Assembly: GCA_934045905.1 (NCBI GenBank)
Contig: CAKOGZ010000083.1
Location: 887,001-951,000, forward strand
Origin: Leuctra nigra
Lineage: Eukaryota > Arthropoda > Insecta > Plecoptera > Leuctridae
Length of the DNA stretch: 64,000 bases
Direction of reading: 5' to 3'
Below are positions 35,495 to 47,885 of this stretch, piece by piece (the stretch's first letter is position 1; the number at the start of each line of letters is the position of its first letter). A model generated the notes under the pieces. That model worked only from the letters and a program-made list of their open reading frames with translations. It ran no database searches and was not told where the DNA came from. A program made the translations under genes and the position numbers.

Positions 35495-37689
35495 TAGGCT
35501 TATAAATAAAATTATAAAAAAGAACCCCACTCTGCCCCCTTGGAGTCGCCCGACGCTGCCCTGTCAGATTATTATATAATAAAGTTAGGTTAATACAGGT
35601 TAGCGAAGCGAGCGTAGCTGACTCATCACAAGCTTTAACCTCCATTGACTAAAAAATGGATGGAAACCTAGGAAATGAGGAAAATCTTAGGAACATTGTT
35701 AATTGTTACATTGTTACCTTTGTAGGCTAACCTACATTGTTGGTCAATATACATTGACAAAAAAATTGATGAAAATCTATCGGGGGTCGACCCATCAGCT
35801 TCTGAATAACATGAACAGTTAATTCCGGCGAATCGGAGAGTCTGACATAAAAAAGTGTTTCTGCACTTTTTAAGCCTCTCACCATTTTCTATATAGGGTA
35901 ACGTTGTCAACTCTCTTAGAGTAATAGATTCGTCACAAAGTAGGAAACAAATAAAAAAATATCAATATGAGCTACTTCTAAAGTGGCACCCCCCTATTTT
36001 TATCGAATTTTCTTGAAGCCTACACAACGTTATGCCGAGAAATGAAATAAAACACTTTTCGAAAATAATAGGCTTATAAATAAAATTATAAAAAAGAACC
36101 CCACTCTGCCCCCTTGGAGTCGCCCGACGCTGCCCTGTCAGATTATTATATAATAAAGTTAGGTTAATACAGGTTAGCGAAGCGAGCGTAGCTGACTCAT
36201 CACAAGCTTTAACCTCCATTGACTAAAAAATGGATGAAAACCTAGGAAATGAGGAAAATCTAAGGAACATTGTTAATTGTTACATTGTTACCTTTGTAGG
36301 CTAACCTACATTGTTGGTCAATATACATTGACAAAAAAATGGAAGAAAATCTATCGGGGGTCGACCCATCAGCTTCTGAATAACATGAACAGTTAATTCC
36401 GGCGAATCGGAGAGTCTGACATAAAAAAGTGTTTCTGCACTTTTTAAGCCTCTCACCATCTACTATATAGGGTAACGTTGTCAACTCTCTTAGAGTAATA
36501 GATTCGTCACAAAGTAGGAAACAAAGAAAAAAATATCAATATGAGCTACTTCTAAAGTGGCACCCCCCTATTTTTATCGAATTTTCTTGAAGCCTACACA
36601 ACGTTATGCCTAGAAATGAAATAAAACACTTTTCGAAAAAAAATAGGCTTATAAATAAAATTATAAAAAAGAACCCCACTCTGCCCCCTTGGAGTCGCCC
36701 GACGCTGCCCTGTCAGATTATTATATAATAAAGTTAGGTTAATACAGGTTAGCGAAGCGAGCGTCGCTGACTCATCACAAGCTTTAACCTCCATTGACTA
36801 AAAAATGGATGAAAACCTAGGAAATGAGGAAAATCTAAGGAACATTGTTAATTGTTACATTGTTACCTTTGTAGGCTAACCTACATTGTTGGTCAATATA
36901 CATTGACAAAAAAATGGATGAAAATCTATCGGGGGTCGACCCATCAGCTTCTGAATAACATAAACAGTTAATTCCGGCGAATCGGAGAGTCTGACACAAA
37001 AAAGTGTTTCTGCACTTTTTAAGCCTCTCACCATCTACTATATAGGGTAACGTTGTCAACTCTCTTAGAGTAATAGATTCGTCACAAAGTAGGAAACAAA
37101 TAAAAAAATATCAATATGAGCTACTTCTTAAGTGGCACCCCCCTATTTTTATCGAATTTTCTTGAAGCCTACACAACGTTATGCCGAGAAATGAAATAAA
37201 ACACTTTTCGAAAATAATAGGCTTAACATTAACATGTAAAAAAAAATTACCCCTCTGCCTCCTGGAGTCGCCCGACGTTGCCCGGTCAGATAATTTTATA
37301 ATAAAGTTAGGTTAGGGTAAGTTAGCGAAGCGAGCGAAGCGAGCGTAGCTGACCCTTAACAAGCTTTAACCTACAGTGACAAAAAATTGATGAAAACCTA
37401 TCAGGATTGTTCCCTTCTGTTTCTGAAGGACATAAACTAAGAAATGCGGCGTATCGGAGCGTCTGACATAAAAAAGTGTTTCTGCACTTTTTAAGCCTCT
37501 CACCATCTACTATATAGGGTAACGTTGTCAACTCTCTTAGAGTAATAGATTCGTCACAAAGTAGGAAACAAATAAAAAAATATCAATATGAGCTACTTCT
37601 AAAGTGGCACCCCCCTATTTTTATCGAATTTTCTTGAAGCCTACACAACGTTATGCCGAGAAATGAAATAAAACACTTTTCGAAAATAA
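35495..37689 (+). repeat. Unit 23: alpha3-beta (2195 bp) with chimeric beta
   Basis: Alphas start at 35495, 36069 and 36644, beta at 37218. Successive alphas carry TGGAAACCTAGG plus CACCATTTTCTATATAGG, then AATGGAAGAAAAT, then GCGTCGCTGACTC. The same ordered set recurs twice in unit 26. The beta is the beta/alpha chimera. Confidence 0.93.
37218..37689 (+). repeat. Chimeric monomer: beta 5' half, alpha 3' half (second copy)
   Basis: Same junction as at 33977, with GGATTGTTCCCTTCTG followed by the alpha-type CTGACATAAAAAAGTG. It also has AAAATTACCCCTCTGC at its start, shared with the beta at 43228, and GGGTAAGTTAGCG. Confidence 0.85.
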
Positions 37690-38735
37690 TAGGCTTATAA
37701 ATAAAATTATAAAAAAGAACCCCACTCTGCCCCCTTGGAGTCGCCCGACGCTGCCCTGTCAGATTATTATATAATAAAGTAAGGTTAATACAGGTTAGCG
37801 AAGCGAGCGTAGCTGACTCATCACAAGCTTTAACCTCCATTGACTAAAAAATGGATGAAAACCTAGGAAATGAGGAAAATCTAAGGAACATTGTTAATTG
37901 TTACATTGTTACCTTTGTAGGCTAACCTACATTGTTGGTCAATATACATTGACAAAAAAATGGATGAAAATCTATCGGGGGTCGACCCATCAGCTTCTGA
38001 ATAACATAAACAGTTAATTCCGGCGAATCGGAGAGTCTGACACAAAAAAGTGTTTCTGCACTTTTTAAGCCTCTCACCATCTACTATATAGGGTAACGTT
38101 GTCAACTCTCTTAGAGTAATAGATTCGTCACAAAGAAGGAAACAAATAAAAAAATATCAATATGAGCTACTTCTTAAGTGGCACCCCCCTATTTTTATCG
38201 AATTTTCTTGAAGCCTACACAACGTTATGCCGAGAAATGAAATAAAACACTTTTCGAAAATAATAGGCTTAACATTAACATGTAAAAAAAAATCTCCCCT
38301 CTGCCTCCTGGAGTCGCCCGACGTTGCCCGGTCAGATAATTTTATAATAAAGTTAGGTTAGGGTAGGTTAGCGAAGCGAGCGAAGCGAGCGTAGCTGACC
38401 CTTAACAAGCTTTAACCTACAGTGACAAAAAATTGATGAAAACCTATCAGGATTGTTCCCTTCTGTTTCTGAAGGACATAAACTAAGAAATGCGGCGTAT
38501 CGGAGCGTCTGACATAAAAAAGTGTTTCTGCACTTTTTAAGCCTCTCACCATCTACTATATAGGGTAACGTTGTCAACTCTCTTAGAGTAATAGATTCGT
38601 CACAAAGTAGGAAACAAATAAAAAAATATCAATATGAGCTACTTCTAAAGTGGCACCCCCCTATTTTTATCGAATTTTCTTGAAGCCTACACAACGTTAT
38701 GCCGAGAAATGAAATAAAACACTTTTCGAAAATAA
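37690..38735 (+). repeat. Unit 24: alpha-beta (1046 bp) with chimeric beta
   Basis: Alpha starts at 37690 and the chimeric beta at 38264. The chimera matches those at 33977 and 37218. AAAGAAGG (about 38132) links it to units 22 and 25. Confidence 0.92.
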
Positions 38736-39781
38736 TAGGCTTATAAATAAAATTATAAAAAAGAACCCCACTCTGCCCCCTTGGAGTCGCCCGACGCTGC
38801 CCTGTCAGATTATTATATAATAAAGTAAGGTTAATACAGGTTAGCGAAGCGAGCGTAGCTGACTCATCACAAGCTTTAACCTCCATTGACTAAAAAATGG
38901 ATGAAAACCTAGGAAATGAGGAAAATCTAAGGAACATTGTTAATTGTTACATTGTTACCTTTGTAGGCTAACCTACATTGTTGGTCAATATACATTGACA
39001 AAAAAATGGATGAAAATCTATCGGGGGTCGACCCATCAGCTTCTGAATAACATAAACAGTTAATTCCGGCGAATCGGAGAGTCTGACACAAAAAAGTGTT
39101 TCTGCACTTTTTAAGCCTCTCACCATCTACTATATAGGGTAACGTTGTCAACTCTCTTAGAGTAATAGATTCGTCACAAAGAAGGAAACAAATAAAAAAA
39201 TATCAATATGAGCTACTTCTTAAGTGGCACCCCCCTATTTTTATCGAATTTTCTTGAAGCCTACACAACGTTATGCCGAGAAATGAAATAAAACACTTTT
39301 CGAAAATAATAGGCTTAACATTAACATGTAAAAAAAAATCTCCCCTCTGCCTCCTGGAGTCGCCCGACGTTGCCCGGTCAGATAATTTTATAATAAAGTT
39401 AGGTTAGGGTAGGTTAGCGAAGCGAGCGAAGCGAGCGTAGCTGACCCTTAACAAGCTTTAACCTACAGTGACAAAAAATTGATGAAAACCTATCAGGATT
39501 GTGCCCTTCTGCTTCTGAAGGACATAAACTAAGAAATGCGGCGTATCGGAGCGTCTGACAGAAAAAAGTGTTTCTGCACTTTTTAAGCCTCTCTCCATCA
39601 ACTATATGGTGTATCATTTTCAGCTCTCTAAGAGTAATAGATTCGTCACAAAGTAGGAAACAAACAAAACTTTTTCAATATGACCTACTTCTAAAGTGGC
39701 ACCCCCCTGTTTTTATCGAATTTTCTTGATGCCTACACAACGTTATGCCGAGAAATGAAATAAAACACTTTTCGAAAATAA
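38736..39781 (+). repeat. Unit 25: alpha-beta (1046 bp)
   Basis: Alpha starts at 38736 and beta at 39310. It is the counterpart of unit 22 at an offset of 4287 bp, with a full-length, non-chimeric beta. Confidence 0.92.
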
Positions 39782-42700
39782 TAGGCTTATAAATAAAATT
39801 ATAAAAAAGAACCCCACTCTGCCCCCTTGGAGTCGCCCGACGCTGCCCTGTCAGATTATTATATAATAAAGTTAGGTTAATACAGGTTAGCGAAGCGAGC
39901 GTAGCTGACTCATCACAAGCTTTAACCTCCATTGACTAAAAAATTAATGGAAACCTAGGAAATGAGGAAAATCTTAGGAACATTGTTAATTGTTACATTG
40001 TTACCTTTGTAAGCTAACCTACATTGTTGGTCAATATACATTGACAAAAAAATTGATGAAAATCTATCGGGGGTCGACCCATCAGCTTCTGAATAACATG
40101 AACAGTTAATTCCGGCGAATCGGAGAGTCTGACATAAAAAAGTGTTTCTGCACTTTTTAAGCCTCTCACCATTTTCTATATAGGGTAACGTTGTCAACTC
40201 TCTTAGAGTAATAGATTCGTCACAAAGTAGGAAACAAATAAAAAAATATCAATATGAGCTACTTCTAAAGTGGCACCCCCCTATTTTTATCGAATTTTCT
40301 TGAAGCCTACACAACGTTATGCCGAGAAATGAAATAAAACACTTTTCGAAAATAATAGGCTTATAAATAAAATTATAAAAAAGAACCCCACTCTGCCCCC
40401 TTGGAGTCGCCCGACGCTGCCCTGTCAGATTATTATATAATAAAGTTAGGTTAATACAGGTTAGCGAAGCGAGCGTAGCTGACTCATCACAAGCTTTAAC
40501 CTCCATTGACTAAAAAATGGATGAAAACCTAGGAAATGAGGAAAATCTAAGGAACATTGTTAATTGTTACATTGTTACCTTTGTAGGCTAACCTACATTG
40601 TTGGTCAATATACATTGACAAAAAAATGGAAGAAAATCTATCGGGGGTCGACCCATCAGCTTCTGAATAACATGAACAGTTAATTCCGGCGAATCGGAGA
40701 GTCTGACATAAAAAAGTGTTTCTGCACTTTTTAAGCCTCTCACCATCTACTATATAGGGTAACGTTGTCAACTCTCTTAGAGTAATAGATTCGTCACAAA
40801 GTAGGAAACAAATAAAAAAATATCAATATGAGCTACTTCTAAAGTGGCACCCCCCTATTTTTATCGAATTTTCTTGAAGCCTACACAACGTTATGCCGAG
40901 AAATGAAATAAAACACTTTTCGAAAAAAAATAGGCTTATAAATAAAATTATAAAAAAGAACCCCACTCTGCCCCATTGGAGTCGCCCGACGCTGCCCTGT
41001 CAGATTATTATATAATAAAGTTAGGTTAATACAGGTTAGCGAAGCGAGCGTCGCTGACTCATCACAAGCTTTAACCTCCATTGACTAAAAAATGGATGAA
41101 AACCTAGGAAATGAGGAAAATCTAAGGAACATTGTTAATTGTTACATTGTTACCTTTGTAGGCTAACCTACATTGTTGGTCAATATACATTGACAAAAAA
41201 ATGGATGAAAATCTATCGGGGGTCGACCCATCAGCTTCTGAATAACATAAACAGTTAATTCCGGCGAATCGGAGAGTCTGACACAAAAAAGTGTTTCTGC
41301 ACTTTTTAAGCCTCTCACCATCTACTATATAGGGTAACGTTGTCAACTCTCTTAGAGTAATAGATTCGTCACAAAGTAGGAAACAAATAAAAAAATATCA
41401 ATATGAGCTACTTCTTAAGTGGCACCCCCCTATTTTTATCGAATTTTCTTGAAGCCTACACAACGTTATGCCGAGAAATGAAATAAAACACTTTTCGAAA
41501 ATAATAGGCTTATAAATAAAATTATAAAAAAGAACCCCACTCTGCCCCCTTGGAGTCGCCCGACGCTGCCCTGTCAGATTATTATATAATAAAGTTAGGT
41601 TAATACAGGTTAGCGAAGCGAGCGTAGCTGACTCATCACAAGCTTTAACCTCCATTGACTAAAAAATTAATGGAAACCTAGGAAATGAGGAAAATCTTAG
41701 GAACATTGTTAATTGTTACATTGTTACCTTTGTAAGCTAACCTACATTGTTGGTCAATATACATTGACAAAAAAATTGATGAAAATCTATCGGGGGTCGA
41801 CCCATCAGCTTCTGAATAACATGAACAGTTAATTCCGGCGAATCGGAGAGTCTGACATAAAAAAGTGTTTCTGCACTTTTTAAGCCTCTCACCATTTTCT
41901 ATATAGGGTAACGTTGTCAACTCTCTTAGAGTAATAGATTCGTCACAAAGTAGGAAACAAATAAAAAAATATCAATATGAGCTACTTCTAAAGTGGCACC
42001 CCCCTATTTTTATCGAATTTTCTTGAAGCCTACACAACGTTATGCCGAGAAATGAAATAAAACACTTTTCGAAAATAATAGGCTTATAAATAAAATTATA
42101 AAAAAGAACCCCACTCTGCCCCCTTGGAGTCGCCCGACGCTGCCCTGTCAGATTATTATATAATAAAGTTAGGTTAATACAGGTTAGCGAAGCGAGCGTA
42201 GCTGACTCATCACAAGCTTTAACCTCCATTGACTAAAAAATGGATGAAAACCTAGGAAATGAGGAAAATCTAAGGAACATTGTTAATTGTTACATTGTTA
42301 CCTTTGTAGGCTAACCTACATTGTTGGTCAATATACATTGACAAAAAAATGGAAGAAAATCTATCGGGGGTCGACCCATCAGCTTCTGAATAACATGAAC
42401 AGTTAATTCCGGCGAATCGGAGAGTCTGACATAAAAAAGTGTTTCTGCACTTTTTAAGCCTCTCACCATCTACTATATAGGGTAACGTTGTCAACTCTCT
42501 TAGAGTAATAGATTCGTCACAAAGTAGGAAACAAATAAAAAAATATCAATATGAGCTACTTCTAAAGTGGCACCCCCCTATTTTTATCGAATTTTCTTGA
42601 AGCCTACACAACGTTATGCCGAGAAATGAAATAAAACACTTTTCGAAAAAAAATAGGCTTATAAATAAAATTATAAAAAAGAACCCCACTCTGCCCCCTT

Positions 42701-43700
42701 GGAGTCGCCCGACGCTGCCCTGTCAGATTATTATATAATAAAGTTAGGTTAATACAGGTTAGCGAAGCGAGCGTCGCTGACTCATCACAAGCTTTAACCT
42801 CCATTGACTAAAAAATGGATGAAAACCTAGGAAATGAGGAAAATCTAAGGAACATTGTTAATTGTTACATTGTTACCTTTGTAGGCTAACCTACATTGTT
42901 GGTCAATATACATTGACAAAAAAATGGATGAAAATCTATCGGGGGTCGACCCATCAGCTTCTGAATAACATAAACAGTTAATTCCGGCGAATCGGAGAGT
43001 CTGACACAAAAAAGTGTTTCTGCACTTTTTAAGCCTCTCACCATCTACTATATAGGGTAACGTTGTCAACTCTCTTAGAGTAATAGATTCGTCACAAAGT
43101 AGGAAACAAATAAAAAAATATCAATATGAGCTACTTCTTAAGTGGCACCCCCCTATTTTTATCGAATTTTCTTGAAGCCTACACAACGTTATGCCGAGAA
43201 ATGAAATAAAACACTTTTCGAAAATAATAGGCTTAACATTAACATGTAAAAAAAAATTACCCCTCTGCCTCCTGGAGTCGCCCGACGTTGCCCGGTCAGA
43301 TAATTTTATAATAAAGTTAGGTTAGGGTAGGTTAGCGAAGCGAGCGAAGCGAGCGTAGCTGACCCTTAACAAGCTTTAACCTACAGTGACAAAAAATTGA
43401 TGAAAACCTATCAGGATTGTGCCCTTCTGCTTCGGAAGGACATAAACTAAGAAATGCGGCGTATCGGAGCGTCTGACAGAAAAAAGTGTTTCTGCACTTT
43501 TTAAGCCTCTCTCCATCAACTATATGGTGTATCATTTTCAGCTCTCTAAGAGTAATAGATTCGTCACAAAGTAGGAAACAAACAAAACTTTTTCATTATG
43601 ACCTACTTCTAAAGTGGCACCCCCCTGTTTTTATCGAATTTTCTTGATGCCTACACAACGTTATGCCGAGAAATGTAATAAAACACTTTTCGAAAAAAAA
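39782..43700 (+). repeat. Unit 26: alpha6-beta (3919 bp)
   Basis: Alphas start at 39782, 40356, 40931, 41505, 42079 and 42654, beta at 43228. The six alphas are two copies of one ordered triplet (39782-41504 and 41505-43227, each 1723 bp). The third alpha has the pre-beta marker CTTCTTAAGTGG (about 41411) but is followed by another alpha, so a beta was lost or skipped at the duplication junction. No other run of more than three alphas occurs in the window. Confidence 0.93.
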
Positions 43701-45791
43701 TAGGCTTATAAATAAAATTATAAAAAAGAACCCCACTCTGCCCCCTTGGAGTCGCCCGACGCTGCCCTGTCAGATTATTATATAATAAAGTTAGGTTAAT
43801 ACAGGTTAGCGAAGCGAGCGTAGCTGACTCATCACAAGCTTTAACCTCCATTGACTAAAAAATGGATGAAAACCTAGGAAATGAGGAAAATCTAAGGAAC
43901 ATTGTTAATTGTTACATTGTTACCTTTGTAGGCTAACCTACATTGTTGGTCAATATACATTGACAAAAAAATGGATGAAAATCTATCGGGGGTCGACCCA
44001 TCAGCTTCTGAATAACATGAACAGTTAATTCCGGCAAATCGGAGAGTCTGACATAAAAAAATGTTTCTGCACTTTTTAAGCCTCTCACCATCTACTATAT
44101 AGGGTAACGTTGTCAACTCTCTTAGAGTAATAGATTCGTCACAAAGTAGGAAACAAATAAAAAAATATCAATATGAGCTACTTCTAAAGTGGCACCCCCC
44201 TATTTTTATTGAATTTTCTTGAAGCCTACACAACGTTATGCCGAGAAATAAAATAAAACACTTTTCGAAAATAATAGGCTTATAAATAAAATTATAAAAA
44301 AGAACCCCACTCTGCCCCCTTGGAGTCGCCCGACGCTGCCCTGTCAGATTATTATATAATAAAGTTAGGTTAATACAGGTTAGCGAAGCGAGCGTAGCTG
44401 ACTCATCACAAGCTTTAACCTCCATTGACTAAAAAATGGATGAAAACCTAGGAAATGAGGAAAATCTAAGGAACATTGGTAATTGTTACATTGTTACCTT
44501 TGTAGGCTAACCTTCATTGTTGGTCAATATACATTGACAAAAAAATGGATGAAAATCTATCGGGGGTCGACCCATCAGCTTCTGAATAACATGAACAGTT
44601 AATTCCGGCGAATCGGAGAGTCTGACATAAAAAAGTGTATCTGCACTTTTTAAACCTCTCACCATCTACTATATAGGGTAACGTTGTTAACTCTCTTAGA
44701 GTAATAGATTCGTCACAAAGTAGGAAACAAATAAAAAAATATCAATATGAGCTACTTCTAAAGTGGCACCCCCCTATTTTTATCGAATTTTCTTGAAGCC
44801 TACACAACGTTATGCCGAGAAATGAAATAAAACACTTTTCGAAAATAATAGGCTTAACATTAACATGTAAAAAAAAATCTCCCCTCTGCCTCCTGGAGTC
44901 GCCCGACGTTGCCCGGTCAGATAATTTTATAATAAAGTTAGGTTAGGGTAGGTAAGCGAAGCGAGCGAAGCGGGCGTAGCTGACCCTTAACAAGCTTTAA
45001 CCTACAGTGACAAAAAATTGATGAAAACCTATCAGGATTGTGCCCTTCTGCTTCTGAAGGACATAAACTAAGAAATGCGGCGTATCGGAGCGTCTGACAG
45101 GAAAAAGTGTTTCTGCACTTTTTAAGCCTCTCACCATCTACTATATAGGGTAACGTTGTCAACTCTCTTAGAGTAATAGATTCGTCACAAAGTAGGAAAC
45201 AAATAAAAAATATCAATATGAGCTACTTCTAAAGTGGCACCCCCCTATTTTTATCGAATTTTCTTGAAGCCTACACGACGTTATGCCGAGAAATGAAATA
45301 AAACACTTTTCGAAAATAATAGGCTTAACATTAACATGTAAAAAAAAATCTCCCCTCTGCCTCCTGGAGTCGCCCGACGTTGCCCGGTCAGATAATTTTA
45401 TAATAAAGTTAGGTTAGGGTAGGTAAGCGAAGCGAGCGAAGCGAGCGTAGCTGACCCTTAACAAGCTTTAACCTACAGTGACAAAAAATTGATGAAAACC
45501 TATCAGGATTGTGCCCTTCTGCTTCTGAAGGACATAAACTAAGAAATGCGGCGTATCGGAGCGTCTGACAGAAAAAAGTGTTTCAGTACTTTTTAAGCCT
45601 CTCTCCATCATCTATATGGTGTATCATTTTCAGCTCTCTAAGAGTAATAGATTCGTCACAAAGTAGGAAACAAACAAAACTTTTTTAATATGACCTACTT
45701 CTAAAGTGGCACCCCCCTGTTTTTATCGAATTTTCTTGATGCTTCACAACGTTATGCCGAGAAATGTAATAAAACACTTTTCGAAAAAAAA
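43701..45791 (+). repeat. Unit 27: alpha2-beta2 (2091 bp), subfamily boundary
   Basis: Alphas start at 43701 and 44275, betas at 44849 and 45320. From here rightward the alpha before beta has CTTCTAAAG, not CTTCTTAAG, and CTAACCTTCATTG appears. Private changes are CCGGCAAATCGG and CATTGGTAATTG. The first beta is chimeric. The second is the subtype with GTTTCAGTACTTTT and GATGCTTCACAACG. Confidence 0.92.
44849..45319 (+). repeat. Chimeric monomer followed directly by a beta
   Basis: The first half is beta with GGTAAGCGAAGC and GAAGCGGGCG. From the hairpin onward it is alpha-type (CTCACCATCTACTATATAGG). It is followed by a beta rather than an alpha. A close copy lies at 54862. One A is missing in the AAATAAAAAATATC run. 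Confidence 0.85.
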
Positions 45792-46838
45792 TAGGCTTAT
45801 AAATAAAATTATAAAAAAGAACCCCACTCTGCCCCCTTGGAGTCGCCCGACGCTGCCCTGTCAGATTATTATATAATAAAGTTAGGTTAATACAGGTTAG
45901 CGAAGCGAGCGTAGCTGACTCATCACAAGCTTTAACCACCATTGACTAAAAAATGGATGAAAACCTAGGAAATGAGGAAAATCTAAGGAACATTGTTAAT
46001 TGTTACATTGTTACCTTTGTAGGCTAACCTACATTGTTGGTCAATATACATTGACAAAAAAACGGATGAAAATCTATCGGGGGTCGACCCATCAGCTTCT
46101 GAATAACATGAACAGTTAATTCCGGCGAATCGGAGAGTCTGACATAAAAAAGTGTTTCTGCACTTTTTAAGCCTCTCACCATCTACTATATAGGGTAACG
46201 TTGTTAACTCTCTTAGAGTAATAGATTCGTCACAAAGTAGGAAACAAATAAAAAAATATCAATATGAGCTACTTCTAAAGTGGCACCCCCCTATTTTTAT
46301 CGAATTTTCTTGAAGCCTACACAACGTTATGCCAAAAAATGAAATAAAACACTTTTCGAAAATAATAGGCTTAACATTAACATGTAAAAAAAAATCTCCC
46401 CTCTGCCTCCTGGAGTCGCCCGACGTTACCCGGTCAGATAATTTTATAATAAAGTTAGGTTAGGGTACGTTAGCGAAGCGAGCGAAGCGAGCGTAGCTGA
46501 CCCTTAACAAGCTTTAACCTACAGTGACAAAAAATTGATGAAAACCTATCAGGATTGTGCCCTTCTGCTTCTGAAGGACATAAACTAAGAAATGCGGCGT
46601 ATCGGAGCGTCTGACAGAAAAAAGTGTTTCAGCACTTTTTAAGCCTCTCTCCATCATCTATATGGTGTATCATTTTCAGCTCTCTAAGAGTAATAGATTC
46701 GTCACAAAGTAGGAAACAAACAAAACTTTTTCAATATGAGCTACTTCTAAAGTGGCACCCCCCTATTTTTATCGAATTTTCTTGAAGCCTACACAACGTT
46801 ATGCCGAGAAATGTAATAAAACACTTTTCGAAAAAAAA
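45792..46838 (+). repeat. Unit 28: alpha-beta (1047 bp)
   Basis: Alpha starts at 45792 and beta at 46366. Private changes are CTTTAACCACCATTG, AAAAAAACGGATG, ATGCCAAAAAATG and GACGTTACCCGG. All recur in units 36 and 39. The beta end is alpha-like. Confidence 0.92.
46366..46838 (+). repeat. Beta with short alpha-type 3' end
   Basis: Beta sequence runs to AAACTTTTTCAATATG. It then reads GAGCTACTTC and CCTATTTTTATCG with TTGAAGCC, as in alpha, where betas have GACCTACTTC, CCTGTTTTT and TTGATGCC. Copies lie at 56381 and 59521. The exchange is much closer to the end than in the chimeras at 33977-38735. Confidence 0.8.
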
Positions 46839-47885
46839 TAGGCTTATAAATAAAATTATAAAAAAGAACCCCACTCTGCCCCCTTGGAGTCGCCCGACGC
46901 TGCCCTGTCAGATTATTATATAATAAAGTTAGGTTAATACAGGTTAGCGAAGCGAGCGACGCTGACTCATCACAAGCTTTAACCTCCATTGACTAAAAAA
47001 TGGATGAAAACCTAGGAAATGAGGAAAATATAAGGAACATTGTTAATTGTTACATTGTTACCTTTGTAGGCTAACCTTCATTGTTGGTCAATATACATTG
47101 ACAAAAAAATGGATGAAAATCTATCGGGGGTCGACCCATCAGCTTCTGAATAACATGAACAGTTAATTCCGGCGAATCGGAGAGTCTGACATAAAAAAGT
47201 GTTTCTGCACTTTTTAAGCCTCTCACCATCTACTATATAGGGTAACGTTGTCAACTCTCTTAGAGTAATAGATTCGTCACAAAGTAGGAAACAAATAAAA
47301 AAATATCAATATGAGCTACTTCTAAAGTGGCACCCCCCTATTTTTATCGAATTTTCTTGAAGCCTACACAACGTTATGCCGAGAAATGAAATAAAACACT
47401 TTTCGAAAATAATAGGCTTAACATTAACATGTAAAAAAAAATCTCCCCTCTGCCTCCTGGAGTCGCCCGACGTTGCCCGGTCAGATAATTTTATAATAAA
47501 GTTAGGTTAGGGTAGGTTAGCGAAGCGAGCGAAGCGAGCGTAGCTGACCCTTAACAAGCTTTAACCTACAGTGACAAAAAATTGATGAAAACCTATCAGG
47601 ATTGTGCCCTTCTGCTTCTGAAGGACATAAACTAAGAAATGCGGCGTATCGGAGCGTCTGACAGAAAAAAGTGTTTCTGGACTTTTTAAGCCTCTCTCCA
47701 TCATCTATATGGTGTATCATTTTCAGCTCTCTAAGAGTAATAGATTCGTCACAAAGTAGGAAACAAACAAAACTTTTTCAATATGACCTACTTCTAAAGT
47801 GGCACCCCCCTGTTTTTATCGAATTTTCTTGATGCCTACACAACGTTATGCCGAGAAATGTAATAAAACACTTGTCGAAAAAAAA
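46839..47885 (+). repeat. Unit 29: alpha-beta (1047 bp)
   Basis: Alpha starts at 46839 and beta at 47413. It has GAGCGACGCTGACTC, GGAAAATATAAGG and, in the beta, TTTCTGGACTTTT, which breaks the hairpin stem, plus CACTTGTCGAAA. All recur in units 37 and 40. Confidence 0.92.

Larger units (their letters stand above)
34449..41504 (+). repeat. 4287-bp super-repeat, about 1.6 copies
   Basis: Units 22-24 (34449-38735) recur from 38736: unit 25 matches unit 22, and the first three alphas of unit 26 match unit 23. Every matched start is offset by 4287 bp. The content is alpha-beta, alpha3-beta, alpha-beta. Confidence 0.82.
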
